A DNA stretch of 64,000 bases from Streptomyces sp. TLI_235. GTDB taxonomy: Bacteria > Actinomycetota > Actinomycetes > Streptomycetales > Streptomycetaceae. This document shows, one piece after another, positions 15,874 to 24,222 of this stretch (its first letter is position 1; every line of letters starts with the position of its first letter). The notes below the pieces were generated by a model that saw only the letters and a program-made list of their open reading frames with translations, searched no databases and was not told the origin of the DNA. The stretch covers positions 1,736,001 through 1,800,000 of the forward strand of contig NSGV01000002.1 of the NCBI GenBank assembly GCA_002300355.1. The letters are read 5' to 3'. The position numbers were made by a program, and so were the translations under genes.

Positions 15874-17811
15874 GTGACCAGCCCCGCCGACCTGATCGCC
15901 CGCCTCACCGCGCCCGGCGCCCCCGCGTTCGCCCTGCTGCACCGCCGCGCGCCCCGGCTCGCCCCGGACACCGTCGAGGTCCTGATCGGCACGGTCGGCG
16001 TCCACGAGACGCTCGCCGAGCTGCCCGTGGCCTCCGGCGCGCCCGCCGGCGGCCCCCGGCACGACCTGCTCGCGCTCGTCCCCTACCGGCAGATCCGCGA
16101 ACGCGGCTTCGACGCCCACGACGACGGCACCCCGCTGCAGGCGCTCGCCGTCGAGGAGCAGTACGCCTTCCGCCTGGACGAGCTGCTGCCCGCCCTGCCG
16201 CAGCGCCCGGTCGCGCTCGAGGGCGGCGCCTTCGACATCGCCGACGAGGAGTACGCGGCGATCGTCCGCCGGGTGATCGAGGACGAGATCGGCCGCGGCG
16301 AGGGCGCCAACTTCGTCGTCCGCCGGGACTTCCGCGGCCGGCTGGAGGGCTTCGACACCGCCCTCGCGCTCACCCTCTTCCGCCGCCTGCTGGAGCAGGA
16401 GCGCGGCGCGTACTGGACCTTCCTGGTGCACACCGGGGACAGGGCCTTGGTCGGCGCCTCGCCGGAGGTGCACGTCCGGCAGTCCGGCGGCACGGTCGTG
16501 ATGAACCCGATCTCCGGCACCTACCGGCACCCGGCCGGCGGGCCGGCCGTCGACTCGCTGCTGGACTTCCTGCACGACCCCAAGGAGCTGGAGGAGCTCA
16601 CCATGGTGGTCGACGAGGAACTCAAGATGATGTGCACCGTCGGCGACCTCGGCGGCCAGGTGCTCGGCCCCCGCCTCAAGGAGATGGCCCACCTCGCGCA
16701 CACCGAGTACGAGCTGCGCGGACGGACCTCGCTGGACGTCCGCGAGGTGCTGAAGGAGACCATGTTCGCGGCGACCGTCACCGGCAGCCCGGTACAGAAC
16801 GCCACCCGCGTCATCCGCCGCTACGAGGCCACCGGCCGCGGCTACTACTCCGGCGCCCTCGCCCTGATCGGCCGCTCCGCCAGCGGCGGCCAGCAGCTCG
16901 ACTCCCCGATCTGCATCCGCACCGCCGACATCGACCCGGCCACCGGCGAACTCGTCGTCCGGGTCGGCGCCACCCTCGTCCGGCACTCCGACCCCGACTC
17001 GGAGGTCGCCGAGACGCACGCCAAGGCCGCCGGCGTGCTCACCGCGATCGGCGCCCGCCCGGCCCCGCCCGAGCGGTCCGCCCGCGGCGGCGGCCCGCGG
17101 CTCGCCGACGACCACCGGGTGCAGGCCGCGCTCGACGCCCGGCGCGCCAACCTGGCCCCGTTCTGGCTGCGGATGCAGCAGCCGACCGCGCCCGCCGAGG
17201 GCCTGGACACCCTGGTGGTGGACGGCGAGGACACCTTCACCTCGATGCTCGCCCACCTGCTGACCTCGCTCGGCCACCGGGTCACCGTGCTGCGCTACGA
17301 CACCCCCGGCCTGCGCGAACGGGTCGCCGCGCACACCGGCCCGCTGGTCCTCGGCCCCGGCCCCGGCGACCCGGCGGACACCGCCGACCCCAAGATGGCC
17401 GTGCTCCGCCCGGTCGTCGCCGACGCATTGGCCGCCGTCCGGGCCGGCACCCGCACCGCGCCGCTGCTCGCCGTCTGCCTCAGCCACCAGCTGCTCTCCG
17501 CCGAACTCGGCCTGCCGCTGGCCCGCAAGGCCGTGCCGTACCAGGGCGCCCAGGAGACCGTCGACCTGTTCGGCACCCGCCGCACGGTCGGCTTCTACAA
17601 CACCTTCACGGCCCGCTGCGACGACGCCGCGGCCGAACGGCTCGCCGCCGAGGGCGTCGAGGTGGCCCGCGACCCGCTCACCGGCGACGTGCACGCGCTG
17701 CGCGGCCCGGGCTTCGCCGCCCTGCAGTTCCACCCCGAGTCGGTGCTGACCCGCGAGGGCGTGGACATCGTCGCCGGGCTGCTGCCCACGGCCGCGCCCG
17801 TCGCTTCCTAA
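15874..17811 (+). CDS. trpEG: fused anthranilate synthase (TrpE-TrpG)
   Basis: A 645-residue single-chain enzyme. Residues about 1-420 are the chorismate-binding component I (VGASPEVHV, MNPISGTYRHP, GSPVQNATRVI, GYYSGALALIG). Residues about 445-645 are a class I glutamine amidotransferase with catalytic Cys535 in AVCLSHQ and QFHPES near residue 624. It makes anthranilate from chorismate and glutamine. The PhzE-like domain order could suggest aminodeoxyisochorismate synthase. The trp leader and the absence of phenazine genes favour TrpEG. GTG 15874 follows GAAGGAAC. The IS110 element begins at or just inside its stop codon. Confidence 0.92.
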   Translation: MTSPADLIARLTAPGAPAFALLHRRAPRLAPDTVEVLIGTVGVHETLAELPVASGAPAGGPRHDLLALVPYRQIRERGFDAHDDGTPLQALAVEEQYAFRLDELLPALPQRPVALEGGAFDIADEEYAAIVRRVIEDEIGRGEGANFVVRRDFRGRLEGFDTALALTLFRRLLEQERGAYWTFLVHTGDRALVGASPEVHVRQSGGTVVMNPISGTYRHPAGGPAVDSLLDFLHDPKELEELTMVVDEELKMMCTVGDLGGQVLGPRLKEMAHLAHTEYELRGRTSLDVREVLKETMFAATVTGSPVQNATRVIRRYEATGRGYYSGALALIGRSASGGQQLDSPICIRTADIDPATGELVVRVGATLVRHSDPDSEVAETHAKAAGVLTAIGARPAPPERSARGGGPRLADDHRVQAALDARRANLAPFWLRMQQPTAPAEGLDTLVVDGEDTFTSMLAHLLTSLGHRVTVLRYDTPGLRERVAAHTGPLVLGPGPGDPADTADPKMAVLRPVVADALAAVRAGTRTAPLLAVCLSHQLLSAELGLPLARKAVPYQGAQETVDLFGTRRTVGFYNTFTARCDDAAAERLAAEGVEVARDPLTGDVHALRGPGFAALQFHPESVLTREGVDIVAGLLPTAAPVAS

Positions 17812-19106
17812 TGTCGTTGTCAAGCGGCTTCGGTGACTGGCGGTGCGACCTGGTAGCACCGCCGGTCACGGATCAGGGCCCACAGGACGTTGACGCGTCG
17901 GCGGGCCAGGGCCATCACGGCTTGGACGTGCCGCTTGCCTTCCGCGCGCTTGCGGTCGTAGAACGTCCGTGAGTTCGGGTCGCAACGGATGCTGACCAAC
18001 GCGGAGGTGTAGAAGACGCGCTGGAGCCTGCGGTGGTAGACGCTCGGACGATGGAGGTCGCCGCTGACCTTGCCCGAGTCCCGTGGCGCGGGGGCAACGC
18101 CGGCGAAGGCTGCCAGGGCGTCAGGGGACGCGAAGCCGTCCAGGCTGCCGCCGACGCCGGCCAGGAACTCGGCGCCGAGGACGGTGCCGATGCCCGGGAC
18201 GCTCTCGACTATCTCGGCGAGTTCGTGCTCGCGAAACCGGCCCTCGATGAGCTTGTCCATCTCGGCGATCTGCTCGTTGAGGGTCATCACCTCCTCGGCC
18301 AGGGGATGGACCAGCCTGGCGATGGTCTTCTCCCCGGGAATGGAGGTGTACTGCCGCTCAGCAGCCTCAACTGCCGTCTCGGCGAGAGCTCTCGCGTTCC
18401 GGACCTTGCGGTTGGCCAGCCATTTGGACAGCCTCGTGACCGCGGCGCGGCGGATCGCGGCCGGGGTCCGGTAGCCGGTCAGCAGCTTGAGCGGGCCGAC
18501 GTTGGTCACGTCCAGAGCCCGCTCCAGGGCCGGGAACATGCTCAGCAGGGTGCCGCGCAGGCGGTTGACCGTGCGGGTGCGGTCCTCGACCAGGTCGGCG
18601 CGCCGGCCGGTCAGCAGCTTGAGCTCGATCGCGGCCTCGTCGCCGGGCCGGATCGGTTGCAGGTCGCGGCGCATCCTGGCCTGGTCGGCGATCACGTAGG
18701 CGTCGCGGGCGTCGGTCTTGCCCTCGCCGCGGTAGCCGTCGGCGGCCCGATTCACCAGGCGGCCGGGGATGTAGAGGACGTCCTGCCCGTGGGCGATCAG
18801 CAGGCTCAGCAGCAGGGCCGGCTCCCCGCCGGTCATGTCGATCGCCCAGGTCACCTGGTCGCCGTCGGCCAGGGTCAGGACGTCACCGATCAGCTTCAGC
18901 AGCTCGGGTTCGTCGTTGGCCACCCGCCGCGACAGCAGGGTCTTGCCCTCGGCGTCCAGGGCCAGGCCGTGGTGGTGGCCCTTGCCGCTGTCGATCCCCG
19001 CCCATATCCGGCTCATCGCGCTCCTGACGTGCGTGTTCGTGCTGTTGACACCACGGACGACCTCGCCGGCATTGCTCTACTCAGCGACTCGTTCCCACTT
19101 CCTAAT
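17804..19106 (-). mobile_element. IS110-family insertion sequence (ends approximate)
   Basis: One transposase gene fills most of the element. The 9-base sequence CTTCCTAAT occurs at 17804-17812 and 19098-19106, 1294 bases apart, flanking the transposase. I use these as provisional ends, because IS110 elements recombine at short core sequences without inverted repeats. Under this reading the 5' noncoding end is only about 80 bases, short for a bridge RNA. The true left end may therefore extend to about 19255. The left copy overlaps the trpEG stop codon. Confidence 0.75.
17820..19016 (-). CDS. IS110-family transposase (DEDD recombinase)
   Basis: A 398-residue intact transposase. The N-terminal RuvC-like DEDD domain shows the first catalytic Asp in WAGIDSGKGHHH and an Asp pair in GKTDARDAYVIA near residue 108. 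The C-terminal Tnp2 domain contains a helix-hairpin-helix-like ESVPGIGTVLGAEFLA, FAGVAPAPRDSGK and a nucleophile-region Ser in HRPSVYHRRLQRVFY. ATG 19016 has AGGAG seven bases upstream. No frameshift is visible, so the element may be active. Confidence 0.95.
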   Translation of the reverse strand: MSRIWAGIDSGKGHHHGLALDAEGKTLLSRRVANDEPELLKLIGDVLTLADGDQVTWAIDMTGGEPALLLSLLIAHGQDVLYIPGRLVNRAADGYRGEGKTDARDAYVIADQARMRRDLQPIRPGDEAAIELKLLTGRRADLVEDRTRTVNRLRGTLLSMFPALERALDVTNVGPLKLLTGYRTPAAIRRAAVTRLSKWLANRKVRNARALAETAVEAAERQYTSIPGEKTIARLVHPLAEEVMTLNEQIAEMDKLIEGRFREHELAEIVESVPGIGTVLGAEFLAGVGGSLDGFASPDALAAFAGVAPAPRDSGKVSGDLHRPSVYHRRLQRVFYTSALVSIRCDPNSRTFYDRKRAEGKRHVQAVMALARRRVNVLWALIRDRRCYQVAPPVTEAA

Positions 19107-19320
19107 CGGCGGCCGAGTCGTCGTGGGGTGACGGGCGGCGAAGCGACGAAAGCCACGAGACGGCAGCCGGCTGATAGCCACACCCAGTACCCCTGGGTGA
19201 CCCAAACCTACGAACGGCTCGATCAAACCGGTCAAGAAGGTAGAGCCGGCTGACCCCCGGTGCGCCGCCCGGCCCTGAACACCGCCGCCGGGCCGGGCGG
19301 CGTACGGCAGACTGCCCGCC
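19107..19320. other. noncoding segment beyond the IS, with hairpin, direct repeat and terminator
   Basis: This stretch has no gene. It contains a CACCCAG/CTGGGTG hairpin (19181-19199), a 10-base direct repeat AGCCGGCTGA at 19165-19174 and 19244-19253, and a strong 13-bp hairpin, CGCCGCCCGGCCC (19263-19275) with GGGCCGGGCGGCG (19290-19302). The last is probably the native terminator of trpEG, now separated from it by the insertion. The 19107-19255 part may instead be the structured end of the IS110 element. Confidence 0.55.
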
Positions 19321-19707
19321 ATGCCCCGCAAGCGCCCGCAGACCGCGACCTTCGCCGAGATCCTCGCCGCCGCGCCACCGGGCCCGGACCAGGCCGATGA
19401 GCACGAGGAGGGTGAACGCGACGGACTCCCCGGGCAGGCCGAGTTCGTCGACGCACGGGGGCGGCGCTGGCGGCTGGTCCGCGACATGCTCGACCCCCGC
19501 GCGGCCCGGCGGCTGGTCGGGCAGGCCGATGTCCTGCTGGCCGGGCACTGGCTGAACGAGCCGGAGGAGATCCCGCCGGAGCGGCGACAGGCGTTCTGGC
19601 AGTCCGCCAGAAGGCGGCTCTACGTGAACGACCCGCCCGGCCACGAGGCGCACGAGTACGTCTCGGCCGACGGCACCGTCCTGCTCTGCGTCACCGAGTA
19701 CTGCTGA
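19321..19707 (+). CDS. conserved hypothetical protein (128 residues)
   Basis: A soluble 128-residue protein with an acidic N-terminal third (DEHEEGERDG) and a more structured C-terminal half (RWRLVRDMLDPRAARRLVGQ, EYVSADGTVLLCVTEYC). The mixture of codon usage and the Cys near the end look genuine, and it occupies the equivalent slot between trpEG and the two-component system. I recognise no catalytic motif. It starts just after the hairpin at 19263-19302 and converges with the response-regulator gene. Confidence 0.7.
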   Translation: MPRKRPQTATFAEILAAAPPGPDQADEHEEGERDGLPGQAEFVDARGRRWRLVRDMLDPRAARRLVGQADVLLAGHWLNEPEEIPPERRQAFWQSARRRLYVNDPPGHEAHEYVSADGTVLLCVTEYC

Positions 19708-19719
19708 GCCCCGCCGGCG

Positions 19720-20385
19720 CTACTGCAACTCGTCGTCCAGGCCCTGCTCGATGGCGTAGCGGACGAGCTCGACCCGGTTGTGCAGCTGGAGCTTGCCGAG
19801 GGTGTTCTGGACGTGGTTCTGCACCGTGCGGTGCGAGAGCACCAGGCGCTCGGCGATCTGCCGGTACGACAGGCCCTTGGCGACCAGGCGCAGCACCTCG
19901 GTCTCCCGCGTGGTCAGCTGCGGGGCGGCGGGTGCGGCCGCCGGGGCCGGCTCGGTGGCCAGCCGGCGGAACTCGCCGAGCACCAGACCGGCCAGGCCGG
20001 GGGTGAAGACCGGGTCGCCGAGCGCGGTGCGCCGGACGGCGTCGATGAGTTCGTCCCGGCCCGCGGACTTCACCAGGTAGCCGGTGGCGCCGGACTTGAC
20101 CGCCTCCAGGACGTCGGCGTGCTCGCCGCTGGCGGAGAGCACCAGGACCCGGGCGGTCGGGTCGTGGGTGACGATCCGGCGGCAGACCTCGACGCCGGGC
20201 AGAGCGGGCAGGTTGAGGTCGAGGACGACCACCTGCGGGGCGGTGGCCAGGGCGCGGCGCACCGCCTCCTCGCCGTCGCCGGCGGTCGCGACGACGGCGA
20301 ACCCGGCGTCGGCGAGGTCCCGGGAGACGGCGTCCCGCCACATCGGGTGGTCGTCCACGACCATGACCCGCACCTGATCCGACAT
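19720..20385 (-). CDS. macR: MacR-like LuxR/NarL response regulator
   Basis: A 221-residue regulator. The receiver domain has the acidic pair at Asp11-Asp12, phospho-acceptor Asp56 in VVVLDLNLP and a Lys in YLVKSAG. An Ala/Pro linker leads to a C-terminal LuxR helix-turn-helix (LTTRETEVLRLVAKGLSYRQIAERL). It lies nine bases downstream of its kinase gene. Context and order match SCO2120/SCO2121, the MacRS system affecting morphology and antibiotic output in S. coelicolor. A matching operator is present at 590-613. Confidence 0.88.
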   Translation of the reverse strand: MSDQVRVMVVDDHPMWRDAVSRDLADAGFAVVATAGDGEEAVRRALATAPQVVVLDLNLPALPGVEVCRRIVTHDPTARVLVLSASGEHADVLEAVKSGATGYLVKSAGRDELIDAVRRTALGDPVFTPGLAGLVLGEFRRLATEPAPAAAPAAPQLTTRETEVLRLVAKGLSYRQIAERLVLSHRTVQNHVQNTLGKLQLHNRVELVRYAIEQGLDDELQ

Positions 20386-20393
20386 CACTGTCC

Positions 20394-21611
20394 CTACTGT
20401 CCCTTCCTCGGCACCCGCATCTCGACCTCGGTGCCCTCGCCGGGCACCGAGTACAGCTCGGCCGTGCCGCCGAGGTCGCGCAGCCGGCCGCGGATGGACT
20501 GCGAGACACCGAGGCGTCCGGCCTGCTCCGCCTCGCCGAGGCGCCCGGCGGCGAAGCCGGCGCCGTCGTCGCGGACGGAGACGGTGACGGCGTCCGGTTC
20601 GTCCTCGACGAGGACCCAGGCCCGGGCGCCCTCCCCCGCGTGGCGGCGGACGTTGTCCAGGGCGGCGGCCACCGCGGCGGCCAGTTCGGCGGCGGCGTGC
20701 GCGGGCAGCGGGACGGGGGTGCCCGGGGCGGAGACGGTGATCCGCTCGTCGGCGTGGCCGGCGATCAGCAGGCGGACGTCCTGATCGGCGGGGGCGGGGC
20801 CGCCGGCGGCCTGGGCGGGCAGCGGCCCGGCGGACATCAGTGCCCGCAGGGCGCGTTCCTGCTCGCCGGCCAGCCGGCCGAGGTCGCCGAGGTCGCCGAG
20901 GTCGCCCTCGCGGCGCTGGACGAGGGCGAGCACCTGGAGGACGCCGTCGTGGATGTCCCGGGAGAGCCGCTCGCGCTCGCGGGTCGCGGCCTCCACCTGG
21001 AGCGCCCTGGTGAGCACCGCCTCGCTGGCACGGGCGAGTTCGATGACGTAGCCGATCGCACAGCCGGCCACCATGAGCAGCACGATGTTGTGGATGTTGT
21101 CCGGGGTGATGCCGCCGTGGCCGAGGATGTTGGCCAGGCCGATCACGGTGGCGGCGAAGGCGGCGGGCTTCCAGCCGCCCTTGCCGGCGAAGCCGAGCAC
21201 GGTGCCGGCGGCCCAGATGGTGGGCAGGGTGGGGGCGCCGCCGTAGATGCGCTCCGGCTTGTCGATGATCCCGCTCATCACGATGCCGGTGACGCTGAAC
21301 GCGAGGTCGGTGCCGAGCACGTACCAGGTGCACCGCTGCGGGCCGGCGAAGGCCCGGGTGCTGGCGAGCGTCCACAGGGTGAGCGCGCCGAGGTAGATCC
21401 AGCCGGAGACCGGGTGGCGGAAGTCCTCGAAGGAGTTGAAGTAGCGGAGGATCGCGTACCCCAGGGCGAGCACCCGGAAGTAGCCGATGGCGCGCCAGAG
21501 CGGCATCTCGACGGACATCCCGCCGGCGGTCAGCGCGCTCGACCACGGCGGTGCGGCCGCGACGGTACCGGCCGGGCGCGTCGCGAGCCCGGCTCTGTGG
21601 TCCTCCGCCAT
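20394..21611 (-). CDS. macS: MacS-like sensor histidine kinase
   Basis: A 405-residue membrane kinase. Residues about 40-195 contain several transmembrane segments without a large extracellular domain. The HisKA_3 dimerisation region includes the phospho-acceptor His221 in RLSRDIHDGVLQVL. The HATPase domain has ALDNVRRHAG and DDGAGF. It is the partner of the adjacent response regulator. The signal is unknown; the membrane-embedded sensor suggests an envelope or membrane-state cue. Confidence 0.88.
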   Translation of the reverse strand: MAEDHRAGLATRPAGTVAAAPPWSSALTAGGMSVEMPLWRAIGYFRVLALGYAILRYFNSFEDFRHPVSGWIYLGALTLWTLASTRAFAGPQRCTWYVLGTDLAFSVTGIVMSGIIDKPERIYGGAPTLPTIWAAGTVLGFAGKGGWKPAAFAATVIGLANILGHGGITPDNIHNIVLLMVAGCAIGYVIELARASEAVLTRALQVEAATRERERLSRDIHDGVLQVLALVQRREGDLGDLGDLGRLAGEQERALRALMSAGPLPAQAAGGPAPADQDVRLLIAGHADERITVSAPGTPVPLPAHAAAELAAAVAAALDNVRRHAGEGARAWVLVEDEPDAVTVSVRDDGAGFAAGRLGEAEQAGRLGVSQSIRGRLRDLGGTAELYSVPGEGTEVEMRVPRKGQ

Positions 21612-21635
21612 CTGTGTTCCCCGCCCCCGCGCGTA

Positions 21636-22490
21636 CTACTCGGACTTGTCCTGCCGGTCCTGCTGCGCCTGCTCCTGCTCCAGCCGGGCGGCCTCCTCCT
21701 TGGCGGCCTTCTCCGCCTCCTCCTTGGCGGCCTTCTCCGCCTCCTTCTCGGCGGCCTTCTCCGCCTTCTGGGCGGCCCGGCGCTCGGCGTCGGCGCGCTT
21801 CTTGTCCTCGGAGATCTGACGCTTGGCGGCGGTGGCGTAGATGTCCACGTACTCCTGGCCGGAGAGCCGCATGATCTCGTACATCACCTCGTCGGTGACC
21901 GAGCGGAGGATGAAGCGGTCGTTCTCCATGCCGTGGTAGCGGGAGAAGTCCAGCGGGCGGCCGATCCGGATGCCGGGGCGGATGCCGAAGCTGGGGACGA
22001 CCTGGCCGGGCGGCTGCACCTTCTCGGTGTCGATCATGGCGACCGGGATGACCGGGGCCCCGGTCTGCAACGCGACGCGGGCGAGGCCGCCGACCTTGCC
22101 GCGGTAGAGCTTGCCGTCGGGCGAGCGGGTGCCCTCCGGGTAGACGCCGAACAGCTCGCCGCGCTCCAGGACGGCGACGGCGCTGCGGATCGCCGCCTCG
22201 CCCGCGCCGCGCGCGCCGGAGCGGTCGACCGGCAGCTGGCCGACGCCCTTGAAGAAGGCGGCGGTCAGCTTGCCCTTGAGGCCGGGGGTGTTGAAGTACT
22301 CGGCCTTGGCGATGAAGGTGATCCGGCGCTTGATCAGCGCGGGGAAGAAGAAGGAGTCCGAGAAGGACAGGTGGTTGCTCGCGATGATCGCGGGGCCCTC
22401 GTCGGGGATGTTCTCCTCACCCTCGATCCACGGCCGGAAGAAGATCCGCAACAACGGCGAGACGATCATCTTCATCAGTCGGTAGAACAA
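21636..22490 (-). CDS. 1-acyl-sn-glycerol-3-phosphate acyltransferase (PlsC family)
   Basis: A 284-residue acyltransferase for phosphatidic acid or related lipids. The catalytic HX4D motif is in NHLSFSD near residue 40, and the second motif is YPEGTRSPDG near residue 122. The C-terminal 60 residues form a charged Glu-Lys-Ala repeat, probably a coiled coil, beyond the catalytic core. TTG 22490 is preferred over ATG 22475 because AGGAGG lies six bases upstream. It corresponds to Rv2182c in the mycobacterial block. Confidence 0.9.
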   Translation of the reverse strand: MFYRLMKMIVSPLLRIFFRPWIEGEENIPDEGPAIIASNHLSFSDSFFFPALIKRRITFIAKAEYFNTPGLKGKLTAAFFKGVGQLPVDRSGARGAGEAAIRSAVAVLERGELFGVYPEGTRSPDGKLYRGKVGGLARVALQTGAPVIPVAMIDTEKVQPPGQVVPSFGIRPGIRIGRPLDFSRYHGMENDRFILRSVTDEVMYEIMRLSGQEYVDIYATAAKRQISEDKKRADAERRAAQKAEKAAEKEAEKAAKEEAEKAAKEEAARLEQEQAQQDRQDKSE

Positions 22491-22687
22491 CCCGGGCCTC
22501 CTGTTGTGCGGACCGGTCGATCCTAATGCCCACGGCCGTGCCCGTGTGCACCGGCAGGCCCGTGATACGGCGGGTGCGGCCCTGTACGGGCCGCCGCGCG
22601 CGTGGGACGATGCGGCTCCGGGTACCGGCGGGTAGCCGACCCCTCTTCCAGTACCCCGAACAGCACTCCGACCAACACGACGAACAG

Positions 22688-22720
22688 CCCTCCGACCAGC
22701 CCTCCGACCAGCCCTCCGAG
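22688..22720 (+). repeat. short tandem repeat (12-bp unit, 2.75 copies)
   Basis: CCCTCCGACCAG is repeated directly at 22688 and 22700, with a partial third copy at 22712. The array ends just before the AAGGAG ribosome-binding site of the esterase gene. It may be a polymorphic spacer in the 5' untranslated region. Confidence 0.7.
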
Positions 22721-22736
22721 CGAAGGAGCATCGAGG

Positions 22737-23528
22737 ATGCCGTTGCTGCCCGGCGCAGAACCGTTTCACCACGAGGGCGGGCCGGTCGGCGTGCTCCTCG
22801 TCCACGGTTTCACCGGCTCGCCGAGGTCCATGCGGCCCTGGGCCGACCACCTCGCCGCCGCCGGGCTCACCGTCGCCCTGCCGCTGCTGCCCGGCCACGG
22901 CACCCGCTGGCAGGACATGCAGCAGACCCGCTGGGAGGACTGGTACGCCGAGGTCGACCGCGAACTGCGGGCCCTGCTCGACCGCTGCGAGCAGGTCTTC
23001 GTCTGCGCGCTGTCGATGGGCGGCGCCCTCGCGCTGCGCCTCGCCGCGCAGCACGGCGAGGCGATATCCGGCCTCGTCCTGGTGAACCCGTCGGTCCGCT
23101 CGGACAACCCGGCCACCGTCCTGCTGCCCGCCCTGCGGCACCTCGTGTCCAGCCTGCCCGGCATCGCCGACGACATCGCCCTGGAGGGCGTCTCCGAGTG
23201 CGGCTACGACCGCACCCCGCTGCACGCCGCCTGGTCGCTCTCCCGCCTCTGGCGGACCGTCCAGGCCGAACTGCCCGCCGTCCGGCAGCCGGTGCTGCTG
23301 CTGCGCAGTCCGCGGGACCACGTCGTCTCCCCGGCCAACTCGGAACTGGTGCTCGCCCGGATATCCTCGACGGACGTGACGGAGAAACTGTGCGAACGCA
23401 GCTTCCACGTCGCCACGCTGGACCACGACGCCGGAATGATCTTCGAGGAGAGCCTCGGATTCGTCCGGCGGCTGGCGCCGGCGGCGAAGACCGATGCGAC
23501 GACCGATGCCGAGCACCACCTGGGCTGA
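22737..23528 (+). CDS. alpha/beta-hydrolase (carboxylesterase/monoacylglycerol lipase-like)
   Basis: A 263-residue hydrolase. The oxyanion-hole HGFTGSPRSM is near residue 23, the nucleophile Ser is in ALSMGGA near residue 93, the acid is in SPRDHVV and the catalytic His is in ATLDHDAG near residue 235. This resembles thermostable carboxylesterase Est30 and monoacylglycerol lipases. ATG 22737 has AAGGAG eight bases upstream. It is divergent from the PlsC acyltransferase gene, so both sides of this promoter region handle acyl esters. Confidence 0.88.
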   Translation: MPLLPGAEPFHHEGGPVGVLLVHGFTGSPRSMRPWADHLAAAGLTVALPLLPGHGTRWQDMQQTRWEDWYAEVDRELRALLDRCEQVFVCALSMGGALALRLAAQHGEAISGLVLVNPSVRSDNPATVLLPALRHLVSSLPGIADDIALEGVSECGYDRTPLHAAWSLSRLWRTVQAELPAVRQPVLLLRSPRDHVVSPANSELVLARISSTDVTEKLCERSFHVATLDHDAGMIFEESLGFVRRLAPAAKTDATTDAEHHLG

Positions 23529-23538
23529 AGGGCCGGTA

Positions 23539-24153
23539 GTGAACGAGACCAGCAAGGCGGGCGGCGACGAGGAGCTGCCCGAGGACGGCGCCGCGAAGCC
23601 CGGACAGGACCAGGAGAGGACCACCGGCTCCGAGACACCCGCCCGACGGCCGGCGGCCGGCAGCCAGGCCGAACAGGACGCGATCTTCGCCGCCCTGGTC
23701 GCGCAGTTCGACGACCCCGTCGACCTGACCGACCCGCAATGGCCGGAGATCGAGAACCTCCGTGCCAAGGAGACCGCGTCCGCGGACTCCCTCGACGACT
23801 TCGCGCCCCAGCCGCGACCGCGGCCGCGGCCGACCACCCCCGAGCAGGTGGCCGGGCCCGTCTCCGGCCCGCGCGACTTCGAGCTCCGGGAGGACCCGGA
23901 CGAGGGCCACTTCGTCCCGCCGGAGCCGCCGCCGCTGCCCAGGGCCGACACCACCGCCAAGTTCGCCTGGATCGCCGTGCTCGGCGGCCCGGCCCTGCTG
24001 CTCGTCGACACCGTCGTCTGGCACGAGGTCGCGGGCTGGCCCGCCTGGGTCGGCATCACCGCCTTCCTCGGCGGCTTCGTCACCCTCGTCGCGCGCATGA
24101 AGGACAGGGACGACGACGAGCCGGACGACCCGATGGGCGGCGCCGTCGTCTGA
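23539..24153 (+). CDS. hypothetical acidic protein with C-terminal membrane anchor
   Basis: A 204-residue protein. The first 145 residues are hydrophilic and acidic with Pro-rich stretches. Two hydrophobic segments follow (FAWIAVLGGPALLLVDTVV and WVGITAFLGGFVTLVA), then a short Asp-rich tail. GTG 23539 starts ten bases after the esterase stop codon with a GAAGGG-like site, suggesting one operon. I do not recognise the family beyond streptomycete membrane proteins in this position. Confidence 0.75.
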   Translation: MNETSKAGGDEELPEDGAAKPGQDQERTTGSETPARRPAAGSQAEQDAIFAALVAQFDDPVDLTDPQWPEIENLRAKETASADSLDDFAPQPRPRPRPTTPEQVAGPVSGPRDFELREDPDEGHFVPPEPPPLPRADTTAKFAWIAVLGGPALLLVDTVVWHEVAGWPAWVGITAFLGGFVTLVARMKDRDDDEPDDPMGGAVV

Positions 24154-24222
24154 GGCCACCGCCGACCCCCGAGCAGCGGCCGTCGCCCGCCCGTAGCCTG
24201 GAAAGGGCGGGAGGCGACGGCC

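Noticed and set aside
15874..17811. Phenazine-type PhzE (aminodeoxyisochorismate synthase)
   Set aside because: The domain order is PhzE-like, but a Trp-rich leader peptide with attenuator precedes it and no phenazine genes are nearby, so TrpEG is favoured.
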